DNA of 27,155 nucleotides from Allomyces macrogynus ATCC 38327 (lineage: Eukaryota; Blastocladiomycota; Blastocladiomycetes; Blastocladiales; Blastocladiaceae). The position numbers and the translations under genes were made by a program. This document shows positions 1 through 8,879 of this stretch, in pieces. Every line of letters starts with the position of its first letter. The stretch's first letter is position 1. The DNA lies in the NCBI GenBank assembly GCA_000151295.1, contig GG745331.1, positions 834,071 to 861,225 on the forward strand, in the 5' to 3' direction. The notes below the pieces were generated by a model. It was given only the letters and a program-made list of their open reading frames with translations, was not told the DNA's origin and did no database searches.

Positions 1-2376
1 GGCTCGATGTTCGAACTGCTCGAACGACAGTTACGCGAAGCCTCGCGCGAAATGACCGAGGCCACCCAGCGCAACCTCCAAGTCCTGGCCGACTCGCCCG
101 TCCGGCAGGAACGGTACGCGCGGCCCGCATCGGCCATGCGGATTGGTACGCCCACGATGGAACCGCCCGCCAAGCGCCGGCGGATAGCGAGCTCGCCAGC
201 GATAAGCTCGCCATTGGCACGGACGCCGCGCCGAGGGACGCCGACACCGCGGCGGATGACGCCGCTGCGCACGCCCGTGCAAGGGGTGGCGGATGTGCGG
301 GTCACGCCGCTGTCGAGTCGCGTGAACCGGTTGTTGAATCGGAAGTCGATGGCGATGTCGCCGATGCAGCCGCCGGACGGGGAGGACGGGGAAGAGGAGA
401 TGGGGGCGAGGGACGAAGATTGGATTGGGGATGGCGAAGTCGGGCATTTGGACGATGCGCCGATGCTGGGCAGCGATGCCCACCACGACGAGGATGACGA
501 CGAGCTCGCAACGCCCTCCCGCCCGCGGCGCCGTCAAAGATCGCGCTCCGCCGCCTCGCCGTTCCCGGCCGTAACCGACCCGGACGAATCCGTTGCGTTC
601 GGCGACGACGGTGACGACCTGATGGACGTGAACCTCGACCTCGTCGAGGACCTCGAGCACGACGACCCGCGCGCGCCACTGCACGCACTCAACACGCTCG
701 ACGACGTCTTACGCGACTGCGGCGTTGACGGGTTCGTCGAAACGCCCGTGCCCGACTTGCCGCTCACGCGCCGCATCGCGACCGATATCTACCCGGCGCT
801 CGTCGTGCACCTGCCCGAACTCGACGTGCACCACACGATGTGCGCCGACTTGGTCGATCGAATTCATGAGATTGATGAGAGTAATGCCGCGCAGTTGGCT
901 GAGGCCGAAGGAACGGTCCCAGCGTTTGTGCGCCGGTACCGCGAGGCCGTGGAGATGGGAGACGACGAGGAGAGAATGGAGTTGGCGGAGAAGGCGCGGA
1001 TGACGGCGACGGGCGCACGCCGGTTTGCGTTGCATGCGTATAACCAGGCATGGGCGGGACAGGTGCAGGGGTTGGTCGCGACGTACCAGGCGTCGCGCGA
1101 GGCGTTGGTGCATGATAATGCTGTGCTGGATGAGCATGTGAGGACGTTGAGTGAGGCCAAGAGCGTGTTGCAGGACGCGATCGAGGAGGATATCGAGGCG
1201 AGACGCAAGTTGCGGGCCGAGTACGTGGCCCCCTGGGTGGGGAGATAGGAAGGTGATTGGGACTAACGCGACCCTGCTGTTGATTCTAGACACGAGACGC
1301 ACATGGCGCGCCTGAACGGCGAAGTCCGTGCCGCGCGCGAGGAACTCGAGTCGATTCGCGCGCGCCGACTCGACGTGGAGCGGCGGTGCCAGCATATTCG
1401 CGAGGAGTCGCGCGCGCTTGAGACGCAAGTGCACACGCAGCAGATCCGTGCTCAGAACTTGCAGAGGCGGATTGTCGAGGTCGACCGCGAGGCACAGCAG
1501 TACACGTTCTTCACGATCGATGACTGGAAACGCGTGCGCGACGAATGCGACCTGATCACCAACTTGACCGGCTGGACCGTCGATGTGGTCGCACCCGTGG
1601 CTGATGTTCGGGAGCCCGTGCCAGTAGCGGATCTCTTGGAACGCGCTGCGGGGAATCGTGGGACCCGGCTCGTGTTCACGTACCGGTCGACTTTGCGCGT
1701 CGAGTATGATGTGAAGGGTGGGGATTGGACGTTGAGGTCCGTCGCCGCCGTGGTCGGGACCGACCCGTCCCCGGCGCGCGCGTACCCGGGCCCGGCACCG
1801 CGGTGTTCCGCGCACTTGGTGTTCACTGACCACCAGCTGCTCACGCACGCGGCGTCGCTGATCATGGACCGGCTTGCGCGCCACACTCACTTGACGTGCA
1901 ACGTGCACACGGCGATGCGGTGGGTCGCGACGCGCTGGGACGCCTGGCTGCTCCTCGCGCATAACGTCTACGCGCTCGGGATCGCGATGCCGTGCACGGT
2001 CCTGATCGAACAGCCTGTGACGGGCGGTGATATCGCGGCGGCGGCGGCGCGGGTGCCGGCGGTCGTGTCGGCGAAGTGGCACGAGCAGGACCCGACGTCG
2101 GCGCGCGTGCGCGTCACGGTCGCGCTCGCCGAGCAGGGGAAGTATAAGGTGGACCTGCATTGGGTGGTCGATTTGTGGACGGTGGTCGCGCCGGTCGTCG
2201 GGAACGTACGCGTCCTGCGCGGGACGCCGTTTGAGCTCGAACCGGTGTTTGGGAGCGTGGACCCGCAGGCCGTCTGGGAGGCCGTGAATGATCCGGAGAT
2301 CGTGCCAGGCGATTTTATTTCCATGGCGCGGGCCGCGATCACGGCGGCGCGGAGGTGTAATGGGGTGATGCAGTGA
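1..2376 (+). CDS. SPC7: Spc7/KNL1 outer kinetochore scaffold, 5'-partial
   Basis: Exons are 1-1220 and 1290-2376. The 69-base intron has donor GTACGT, branch site GACTAAC at 1261 and acceptor TTCTAG. The frame is open to base 1, so the true start may lie outside; 768 residues are visible. Residues about 1-220 are disordered, basic and then acidic, with several S/T-P sites. Residues about 228-400 match the Spc7 domain: a short motif like 'LDDVLRDCGVDGF', then helices about cell-division scaffold length. Residues about 400-480 form a coiled coil that spans the splice junction. From about 497 ('LTGWTVDVV') the C-terminal RWD-like part follows. In the family, this C-terminal half binds the Mis12 complex, while N-terminal MELT repeats recruit Bub proteins. 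No MELT repeat is visible here, so that part is probably upstream. It converges on the MAEA gene, with stops about 200 bases apart. The assignment rests on domain pattern, not one diagnostic motif. Confidence 0.72.
1221..1289 (+). other. Intron of the Spc7 gene
   Basis: GTACGT donor after codon position 2, CTAAC branch site and TTCTAG acceptor. Removing it joins the coiled coil in frame (RAE-HETHMARLNGE). Without removal, the reading frame stops at a TAG inside the intron. Confidence 0.85.
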
Positions 2377-2580
2377 AGGAGGGTCAGTTGGTTGGCTGTT
2401 TGGCATTGCGAATTTTGCCTGAGTACATCTGATTCCAGTTTTGAAAATGGTGAGGGTGAAGATGCATGCATCTGGCGGGCACGTGTCACCGAGACTGGTT
2501 GGGCACGCGCCGGGTAACGACAGCGAACGTAAATATGTACAAGAAAGAAAATACGAACAGCCCAGCGTGCACGACCCCAA

Positions 2581-4258
2581 TCACGTCAGGAACATTTTCT
2601 TCATCTGCGCGACCTTGAAGATCGAGTGCGTGCGCGGGCACCGGAAAAAGCCGTTGTTCTTGGCCGCCATTTCGTGCACGGCCTAGGTGTTGTGATGCGT
2701 CGTTGAGCTCGTGAGTAACAGAGGCGAACCAACCAGAAAGGAATCGAACGCACCTTGCGGGAATACACGTAGCCCTCGGGCGTGACGAGCGGCGGGTTAT
2801 CTTCGTCCATGATCTCGCCCGAGATGCGGCACACGTAGCACGAATTGACATGGTGCCCGAGCGGCAACTTTTCCGCCAACACTGCAAACGTGTCTGGGAC
2901 GCACACGGGGCAGTTGATCGACCGGTCCTCGTGCTTCCCGCCGCACTGTGCCGTCTTGAGCGCGGCGAGCCCGGCCTGCAGCGTCGCCTCGAGCGCGGAG
3001 AGCGGCGGCAGACAGTGCAGGGCAAAGTTATCCGCACGGAATTGGGCTGCGAGCGCCGTCCACCGCCGATCCGAGTCGTAGAGCGTGCGGTACGGTTCGC
3101 AAGTGGTCGTGGGCGGGAACGCGAGCAGTGCCATGGCCTGTTGGATGGCGCGCGTGTGACCCAGGTCGGCGAACGCGACAAGGTGCGTCTTGGCGTACTC
3201 GAGCGCCGGCACGAGTGGCCGGGTGCCCCTAACTTTCAATAATTTCCCCCAGCCGCCGTTTGAACTCGAGGGGGACTCTGTTTTGTGTTCTTGTTTTTGG
3301 GGGGGGTAGGGGGGGGGGAGAGCGCGTGTGGGGTGAGCATTGGTCACCGAGTCAATTATGCGTCCGTGGCGAAGCGCTGCGTACCTTGAGCTTCTTGAGC
3401 GCGACCTTGTTGTCGTGGCACCACGCGAGCGCCTCAGTGCAGCTGTGCCGCTCGAGCGCGCGCTCGATGCGTCGCTGGTGCGTGAAAAACTCGAGGTCGG
3501 CAAACTGCACGAGTTCGGTCACCGGGTGCGGCGCCGGCGCCTGCGATGCCGGTCCTGGTGCCGGATCGGTGTCGACGGCCATGGGTTCGGCATTGGCCGA
3601 TGCCGCGGCCAGGTTCAGAACCGACCCAGACGCGTCGCTCGCTCGATGACTTGAGGATCCCGTCGCGAGCAGTTTGGCCGAGGTCAGGAACCCTTGGCGC
3701 ATCAAGTAGTCGAGGAGCACGCGCTGCAGGCGCAGATGCGCCCACGCGGCAAACTCGGGCGCGGTCAGCGTACGGATATGTGCCAGGTCCTGCAGGTGCG
3801 AGAGCCGCGCAGCGAGTTTGCCGGCGTACATGGTCTCCTCGGCCTTGAGCTCGTCGAGCTAGATTGGTGCGGGCATCGTGAGCCGGTGAGGAGCGGATCG
3901 CGATGAAAACAAGAGAGAAGGACCACACGCACCTTGCGCTTGAGCTTGTTCATACGCTCAATCATGGAATCGAGCGCTTTGACCGGGTCCTTGGCGCCCG
4001 ACCCCTTGCCCTTCGCCAAGTCGGCCACACCCGACGCGAGGTTCGTCAGCTCCTTTTCCGTAAACTTTTGCGCTTTGCGGTTGGCCTTTTTCAGCTGCTC
4101 GTATGGGACCTGGACATGGGCACGCCACGCGCGTCAGTTTGCATAGTGTCGGGTCGCATTGCCCCGCTCAGCGCAAACATGGCGTGCGAGCGTGCTTTGA
4201 TGAACGACGACTCGAGGGCCAGGATGCCGTCGACATTGAGCTTGATCTTATCGGCCAT
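2581..4258 (-). CDS. FYV10: GID/CTLH E3 ligase subunit Fyv10/Gid9/MAEA
   Basis: Exons on the minus strand are 4196-4258, 3933-4109, 3385-3858, 2754-3275 and 2581-2682, giving 445 residues (human MAEA has 396). Domains in order: N-terminal helix ending 'SSFIK-VPYEQLKKANRKAQK'; LisH about 123-148; CTLH about 190-255; CRA about 255-345; and a Gid-type RING about 355-440 with 'NCPVC', 'NSCYVC', 'DEDNPPLVTPEGYVY' and 'FRCPRT'. MAEA pairs with Rmd5/RMND5 as the catalytic RING heterodimer of the GID/CTLH ligase, which in yeast degrades gluconeogenic enzymes. Introns are 86, 74, 109 and 71 bases. The first is best read as GC-AG. Two one-base shifts in exon 4 (C run at 3270-3274, A run at 3234-3236) cancel each other, so the frame stays open but the residues between look wrong. 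Identity is clear; the exact sequence around residues 240-255 is not. Confidence 0.9.
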
Positions 4259-4720
4259 TTTGGAAACGGGCGTCGCGGGAAGCGTCGGTGGTCACGGCGT
4301 CGCGATGCTGGCGGTGCTTGCCTGTCGGGAGTGGAAATGTGGCACGACGGGCTCGGAGCGAGCTGCAGGCAAGAGCCGGCAGCGGATGCTTGGTTTCGTG
4401 ATATTGCGGCCAGTCTGGGAGCTCGCGAGGGCCTGCGGGGGATGATTGTCGGTTGGACGACGTCGGCAAGGCGAGATGCTTTTCGTTGGAGAAAAGTTCC
4501 AACGATCGACGCGTGCGGACGCGTCTCCAGTAGCTAAAACGGCGGTGCCGTTCCCTTCACAAACCGGAAAGTCACCCATGAACCAAAACAGTCAGAGCAG
4601 CCCTAATCAAATGATTTCATTCACTAAATACCTACGACTCTCCACGACGTTGCGTTGCGTGGATCGCCGGTCCGTGCGCACGGTATCCGCACACCGATAC
4701 AGGAACGGTTCAGGCCTACA
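4259..4720. other. Intergenic: MAEA promoter and cyclophilin 3' region
   Basis: This 462-base stretch lies upstream of the MAEA start and downstream of the cyclophilin stop, both on the minus strand. I see no TATA box and no convincing gene. Open frames here lack codon bias and family similarity. Confidence 0.5.
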
Positions 4721-5993
4721 TTACGCCTTGATCTCACCGCAGTCGAGGATGCGCACCTCCTTCTTGGGCGCGCCCGAGCCCGAACCAACGGCCTCAATCG
4801 CGTCGAGGATCTGCTCGCCCTCGATGACCTTGCCGAACACGGTGTGCTTGCCGTCGAGGTGCGGCGTCTTGACGAACGTGATGAAAAACTGGTGGAGAAT
4901 GTTGCCAAGGTCAGTCGGTCCGGCATGATAGGGCAGGGTCAAACGGTACAAGCACGCCGTACCTGCGATCCGTTCGTGTTGGGCCCGCGGTTGGCCATGC
5001 TCAGCAGGCCGCGGCCCGTGTGCGCGATGGCAAAGTTCTCGTCGGCAAAGGACTCGCCGTAGATGCTAGGGACGAGGTCGAGCAGCAGGGGTGAGGTGGT
5101 CGGAAAGGCGAGAACGAACGCGTCGTGAAATTGATGCGCACCTCTCGCCCCCAACACCCGTGCCGTGGGTAAAGTCACCACCTACCCGTCACTCGAGTTA
5201 GCCTCGTCCGCTCGAGCACGCAAACTGACCGCGAGAGCGTACGCACCTTGGGCCATGAACCGGTTGATGATGCGGTGCATGTGCGAGCCCTAGTGGTCGG
5301 TCGCGGACAGATCAACATCTATGATTTCCGCGACACCGACACCGAACACGAACGTCGATCATAGTACCTTGTAGTGGAGAGGCTTGCCCAGCTTGCCGTA
5401 ACCACGCTCGCCGGTGCACAGCGCACGGAAGTTCTCGGCCGTGCGCGGGACCTGATGACAATCGACCAATTAACTGACGGTCAGTTGGAGCCAAATTGCT
5501 CGCGAGCACGGCCGAGACGCGTACCTTGTCGGCAAAAAGCTCAAACGTCATGCGACCGGCTGGAAATGGTCATGAGATGGTCAACGTCGGCTCAAATGGG
5601 TCACAGCGACAAACCGACCTGTCCCGTACCCTTCACACCGCCTAAGTTTCGATAAAATAACACGATCAGGTCAGTGATTGTCAATACATCAACTTAACCA
5701 GAGGGCATTCGATCGGGTTCCAGCGTGGCACCATGAGCGCGATCTCGCGATCACAGATGGCGGCTCCAGCAGCAGTGGTGTCGGGTGAACGTCCTGGATT
5801 ACCGGGCCACCCGGTGTCGCGGTCGGAGACCTCTCTCTCGGAGAACAGGCTTCAGAGCAACACTCGCGCGCGGCGATCGGCCAGAAAACCAGCAAAATTC
5901 GTGAACCCGAACGGTGATCATTTCTGGTTCCAGGTCGTCGCGCGCCATACCAATTGCCAGGTCGAAGTAAACCTTGGGGTTCTTGCCGGCCAT
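4721..5993 (-). CDS. Cyclophilin-type peptidyl-prolyl cis-trans isomerase
   Basis: Eight minus-strand exons: 5951-5993, 5630-5641, 5525-5559, 5368-5451, 5247-5289, 5142-5181, 4963-5065 and 4721-4888. They sum to 528 bases, 175 residues, the normal size of a single-domain cyclophilin. It starts '[16 protein letters not shown]', so there is no signal peptide and it is probably cytosolic or nuclear. Catalytic residues in the family are visible as H63-R64 ('MHRII'), F69 and Q72 ('QGGDF'), and the '[14 protein letters not shown]' strand. Position 130 is His ('TPHLDGKH') where cyclophilin A has Trp. The loop '[12 protein letters not shown]' is the divergent-loop insertion. Both traits point to the Cyp40-like lineage, but no TPR domain follows. 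It catalyses proline isomerisation during protein folding. Introns are about 65-78 bases, except the 309-base first one. The second exon is 12 bases. Confidence 0.93.
5630..5641 (-). other. 12-base micro-exon of the cyclophilin gene
   Basis: The micro-exon lies between a CTTAG acceptor and a GTACGG donor and has phase 1 on both sides. Including it gives '[17 protein letters not shown]', which aligns with the invariant cyclophilin strand pair 'FDIxIGGxxxGRIxFEL'. Skipping it keeps the frame but deletes four conserved residues. Confidence 0.82.
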
Positions 5994-6571
5994 GTTGCTG
6001 AAATCTCGGTGTTTCGGTGATGCTGGGCCGAGGGACGCAAATGCTGTCGATTGTCAGTGGAGATTGAAAAGTATGAAGGAGAAAATGGAGCGGAGTGACC
6101 CCAAACTGATGAGGTTGAAGGAAGACGAAAGATTTGGCATGTCGATGAGCCATCCTCTGATGCAAAGCAACAACCAATGCTTGGCCAGGATTTGCCCAGT
6201 TTGCCCACCGTCCACCAACGAGACATGATACTTCGCGCCAATCTTCTTGGCCGAAATGTGATTATTTTGCCCGCTCAACCCCGCTCAACCTCCGCCGTTC
6301 TTCACCACCCCATGCCATGCCGTCTCCAGTGCATGGCAGTCAGTCAGCGGCCGCACGGTTGAGGAATTTAGAACCAGCCAGACAAATGTAAAGGAGTGGC
6401 TCAACATCAGAGTGCTCTCCGCGTTACGCTTTCATTTGGCAAGAAACAGTGACAACTGAGCAATACCATGTGCGAGGAAATATGACTGAGAAAGTGCCGC
6501 CAGCAAAAGGAAAAGAAGAAACGAGCAAGGGCAAGACAACGCCTTTGATTTATTCGTCAAGATAGAACACT
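5994..6571. other. Intergenic region upstream of the cyclophilin gene
   Basis: 578 bases with lower GC than the genes around it. They should include the cyclophilin promoter on the minus strand. I see no clear TATA box, no family-like open frame and no RNA gene. Confidence 0.5.
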
Positions 6572-7020
6572 CTCACAACATCCACTAGGAGAGCGGCCCT
6601 AGACGGCCCATATGTCCGTCAGGAGCTCTTTTCGGGTCTCATGTTAGATACTGGCACGAACACAGCGTTTTGTGACACCACAGCGCTCGCTTATGACAGC
6701 TCGCTCGCTTGGCCATAAGTCTACTCTCTCCCAATTTATTGAGGAGCTCGAAATCATGAACAGTCGGTGGGCCAACATTTGGGCGAAATCGTCTGGTTGG
6801 TCACGCGTGAAATGAACGAGGCGAGATCCAAGTGTGTCGTCGCCTCCTTGAACGGCCGGCACTGGTTCAACGGTCGCCACACAGCACGCTCCCCGAACGT
6901 CGTCGGGCCTCGGCTTGTTGGTGCCGAATGTGGTTGTCTCGAGAAACAAACGAGATCGGCATCTTGGGCCGCTGGCGGCGCATCAAATCGGCTCGAAACA
7001 TCGATTCATCACGACAGTTT
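6572..7020 (+). repeat. Dispersed repeat, copy A
   Basis: Begins with 'TCACAACATCCACTAGGAGAG', nearly identical to 17934 onward. Further shared blocks are 'GTCTACTCTCTCCCAATTTATT' (cf. 18070 and, reversed, about 18890), 'ATCATGAACAGT', 'AACGAGGCGAGATC' and 'GGCTCGAAACATCGATTCATC' (cf. 18349). Ends are approximate. Copies are diverged and carry stops and shifts, so they look old. There is no recognisable transposase or reverse transcriptase. It could be a decayed transposon, a non-autonomous element or an old gene duplication. Confidence 0.7.
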
Positions 7021-7470
7021 TCCGACGATGAGTCCGACATCGACTTGGTCAACTTGGACGACTCGACTCTGATCATCGACGGTCTTCCCGAGCGCGACAT
7101 CTCGCACAATGACAAGATCGCGATCAAGGCCGCAACGGAGACGCACGACGGCTTTCCAGCGTCACCGCATTGGGGTGCCAGGTTCACGAGCCAGCTCGAG
7201 ATCGAGATTCAGAACCCACTCCTGCTCCACGACGACAACAAGGCCGACTTGCCACAGACGCAGATCGGCCTGACGACCAAGAAGCGGCTTCGGACTATGA
7301 GATTCGACCTGTTCTGTGCCGCGAGCCCACATGCCGACAAGGTGCGCCGCGTTCAGGATCACGGCGCTGCGTTGTTTGGAGGCCAGGGTGCCTGCGTGGA
7401 CGAGAACGATATCGTGGCGACATGGTTGAAGGATGTGAACGACGACAGCAAGGGGCTGTTGTGGGTGTGA
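7018..7470 (+). other. Coding-like segment of unknown function
   Basis: The frame is open from 6832 to the TGA at 7470. From about 7018 it shows the GC-rich third positions of real genes here, and the product is acidic and hydrophilic ('SDDESDIDLVNLDDSTLIIDG' near its start, 'TWLKDVNDDSKGLLWV' at its end). The 5' part overlaps repeat copy A and is unlikely to be coding. I recognise no family. It may be the last exon of a decayed gene or one carried by the repeat. No clear acceptor or promoter can be assigned. Confidence 0.3.
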
Positions 7471-7517
7471 TGGGACTCCTAGACGGGGGGAGTGGCTCGA
7501 GCCAGATGGCCTTGGAG

Positions 7518-7534
7518 GGGGGGGGGGGGGGGGG
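7518..7534. repeat. G17 homopolymer
   Basis: A run of 17 G residues directly after the coding-like segment. It is the longest mononucleotide run in the window, and its true length is prone to error. Confidence 0.95.
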
Positions 7535-8476
7535 CTAACCTAGCGTTATTCATTCGTGCGGGGTCCACGGGGGATCCTTGGTTTTCCCCGTGGAGAAGGG
7601 CGCGATCATGTCTTTGCACAACTATTCTTGTGACTGCTACCTTCTCCACCGTCGTTGCCCGCCGTGTCCACGATCGTGCGCGCAATAGCACGGCGGACGG
7701 CCATCGCAGCACAAACAGCACCCGCAAGGTCGTGCACGGGTTGCCTCGCAAAATCAGAGCAGCGACTCTGAGCCTTCACGGTTCCTCATCGAGAAATGGT
7801 GCGGCGCACCTGGGTGGTCAACGAAAATCGTGACGGCAGCAGTAGCAGCGGGAGCGAATCCAAAAGTGGACTTGGTTTTGTACTCGCAAAAGTAGCGCTC
7901 TCCATCCACTCCTCGCGGCTCCACATTCTCCTCACTCACTCACGCACGCGAACCTCTGCACGGTTCGCAACCACGCACCACTCTCTCCATATGACAAGAC
8001 ACTCTCCCGCGCACGATTCGTCCCTCACGAGGCTGACGCCGACACCCGCAGGCGCGACAAACTATCCCAAAGCTCGAGCCCGACCCTCCTCCACGCCACT
8101 TGGGTCGCGAGACGACGAACAGCACCGAGTCGGAAAGCGAGTCAAACCATGACCTCGAGACTGGGGCGAACTCGACCCATGGCATCGCATCGCCGGTTCC
8201 GGCGCACCATGTCGGTGGGCGCAAGGGCGTCCAGTTTCTCGTGGATGGCGAAATCGAGTCGGCCGGAATTGAAATCGATCGTGACCGGCGTTCGGGCGGC
8301 GATAGAATCATGATATCAAGATAAAATCGCTGGCCTGCGAGTGGAGCGCACCAGCCAAGGCAGGTCACGCGCGTAGGGCTGGCGTGGGCCGCTTCACGCG
8401 ACCTAAGCATTACACACTGACGAGTTTCACACAAACGACGCGCTGACGCGTTCCAAGCGGCACACGAAACCAGAGA
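7535..8476. other. Gene-poor stretch upstream of the PNP gene
   Basis: No gene can be named. The only segments with coding-like composition are about 8100-8324 on + (acidic, Ser/Glu-rich, ending TAA) and 7754-7939 on - (61 codons). Neither has a start, splice sites or relatives that I can defend. Confidence 0.4.
8100..8324 (+). other. Small coding-like ORF, unknown
   Basis: Seventy-four codons with gene-like third positions, an acidic serine-rich start ('NSTESESESNHDLETG') and a middle 'GRKGVQFLVDGEIESAGIEIDRD'. There is no known family and no promoter signal. It may be an exon of an unrecognised gene or a chance frame. Confidence 0.2.
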
Positions 8477-8484
8477 TATAAAAA
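8477..8484 (+). promoter_or_regulatory. TATA box of the PNP gene
   Basis: TATAAAAA in 'GAGATATAAAAAGGAG'. It lies about 400 bases before the chosen PNP start, so it implies a long, pyrimidine-rich 5' leader or a leader intron. Confidence 0.55.
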
Positions 8485-8659
8485 GGAGACGCCACCAACG
8501 CCGCCGTTTGCTGATCCAATCTTTTTCCAGCCGCGCCGGCCTCGAGAACCATCTGCAACCACTGCCCACTCGCTGCAACCGTACCCGCTCGCGCGCGCGT
8601 CAACTTTGCCTGCGCCGCCGCTCTCGCCTCTCCAGCTGCACGCACGCGCGGCTTTCTCG

Positions 8660-8676
8660 CCCCCCCCTCCCCCCCC
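8660..8676. repeat. C8-T-C8 tract in the PNP 5' leader
   Basis: Pyrimidine tract inside the presumed 5' leader, followed at once by AG. It resembles a polypyrimidine-AG acceptor, so a leader intron ending here is possible. Confidence 0.6.
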
Positions 8677-8879
8677 AGTTCCCTTGTCTGCCCGCCGAGT
8701 ACCCTGGTCGGACGAGCAAAAACCTTGTTCCCCGCTGTTCCCCGTATGTCTTCGATCAACGACGATGCGCCGAGGACCCGCCGCGCCTACAAAAGCCGCC
8801 ACGGCCCCGCGTCCCTCGCACTCTCGGCTCGGATCCGTCCTCTCCAACGCTCCTTCCATCTCTCTCTCATTTGCTCACC

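Noticed and set aside
709..2580. 623-codon open frame on the minus strand
   Set aside because: It is antisense to the Spc7 exons, very Arg/His-rich and without family similarity. It is a shadow caused by high GC third positions.
7754..7939. Minus-strand ORF of 61 codons with 'YFCEYKTKSTFGF'
   Set aside because: Faintly protein-like, but it has no ATG at its first codon, no relatives that I know and no clear splice partners.
7940..8578. 212-codon minus-strand frame before PNP
   Set aside because: Arg/Ser/Cys-rich with no family or splice support, and it overlaps the PNP TATA box region.
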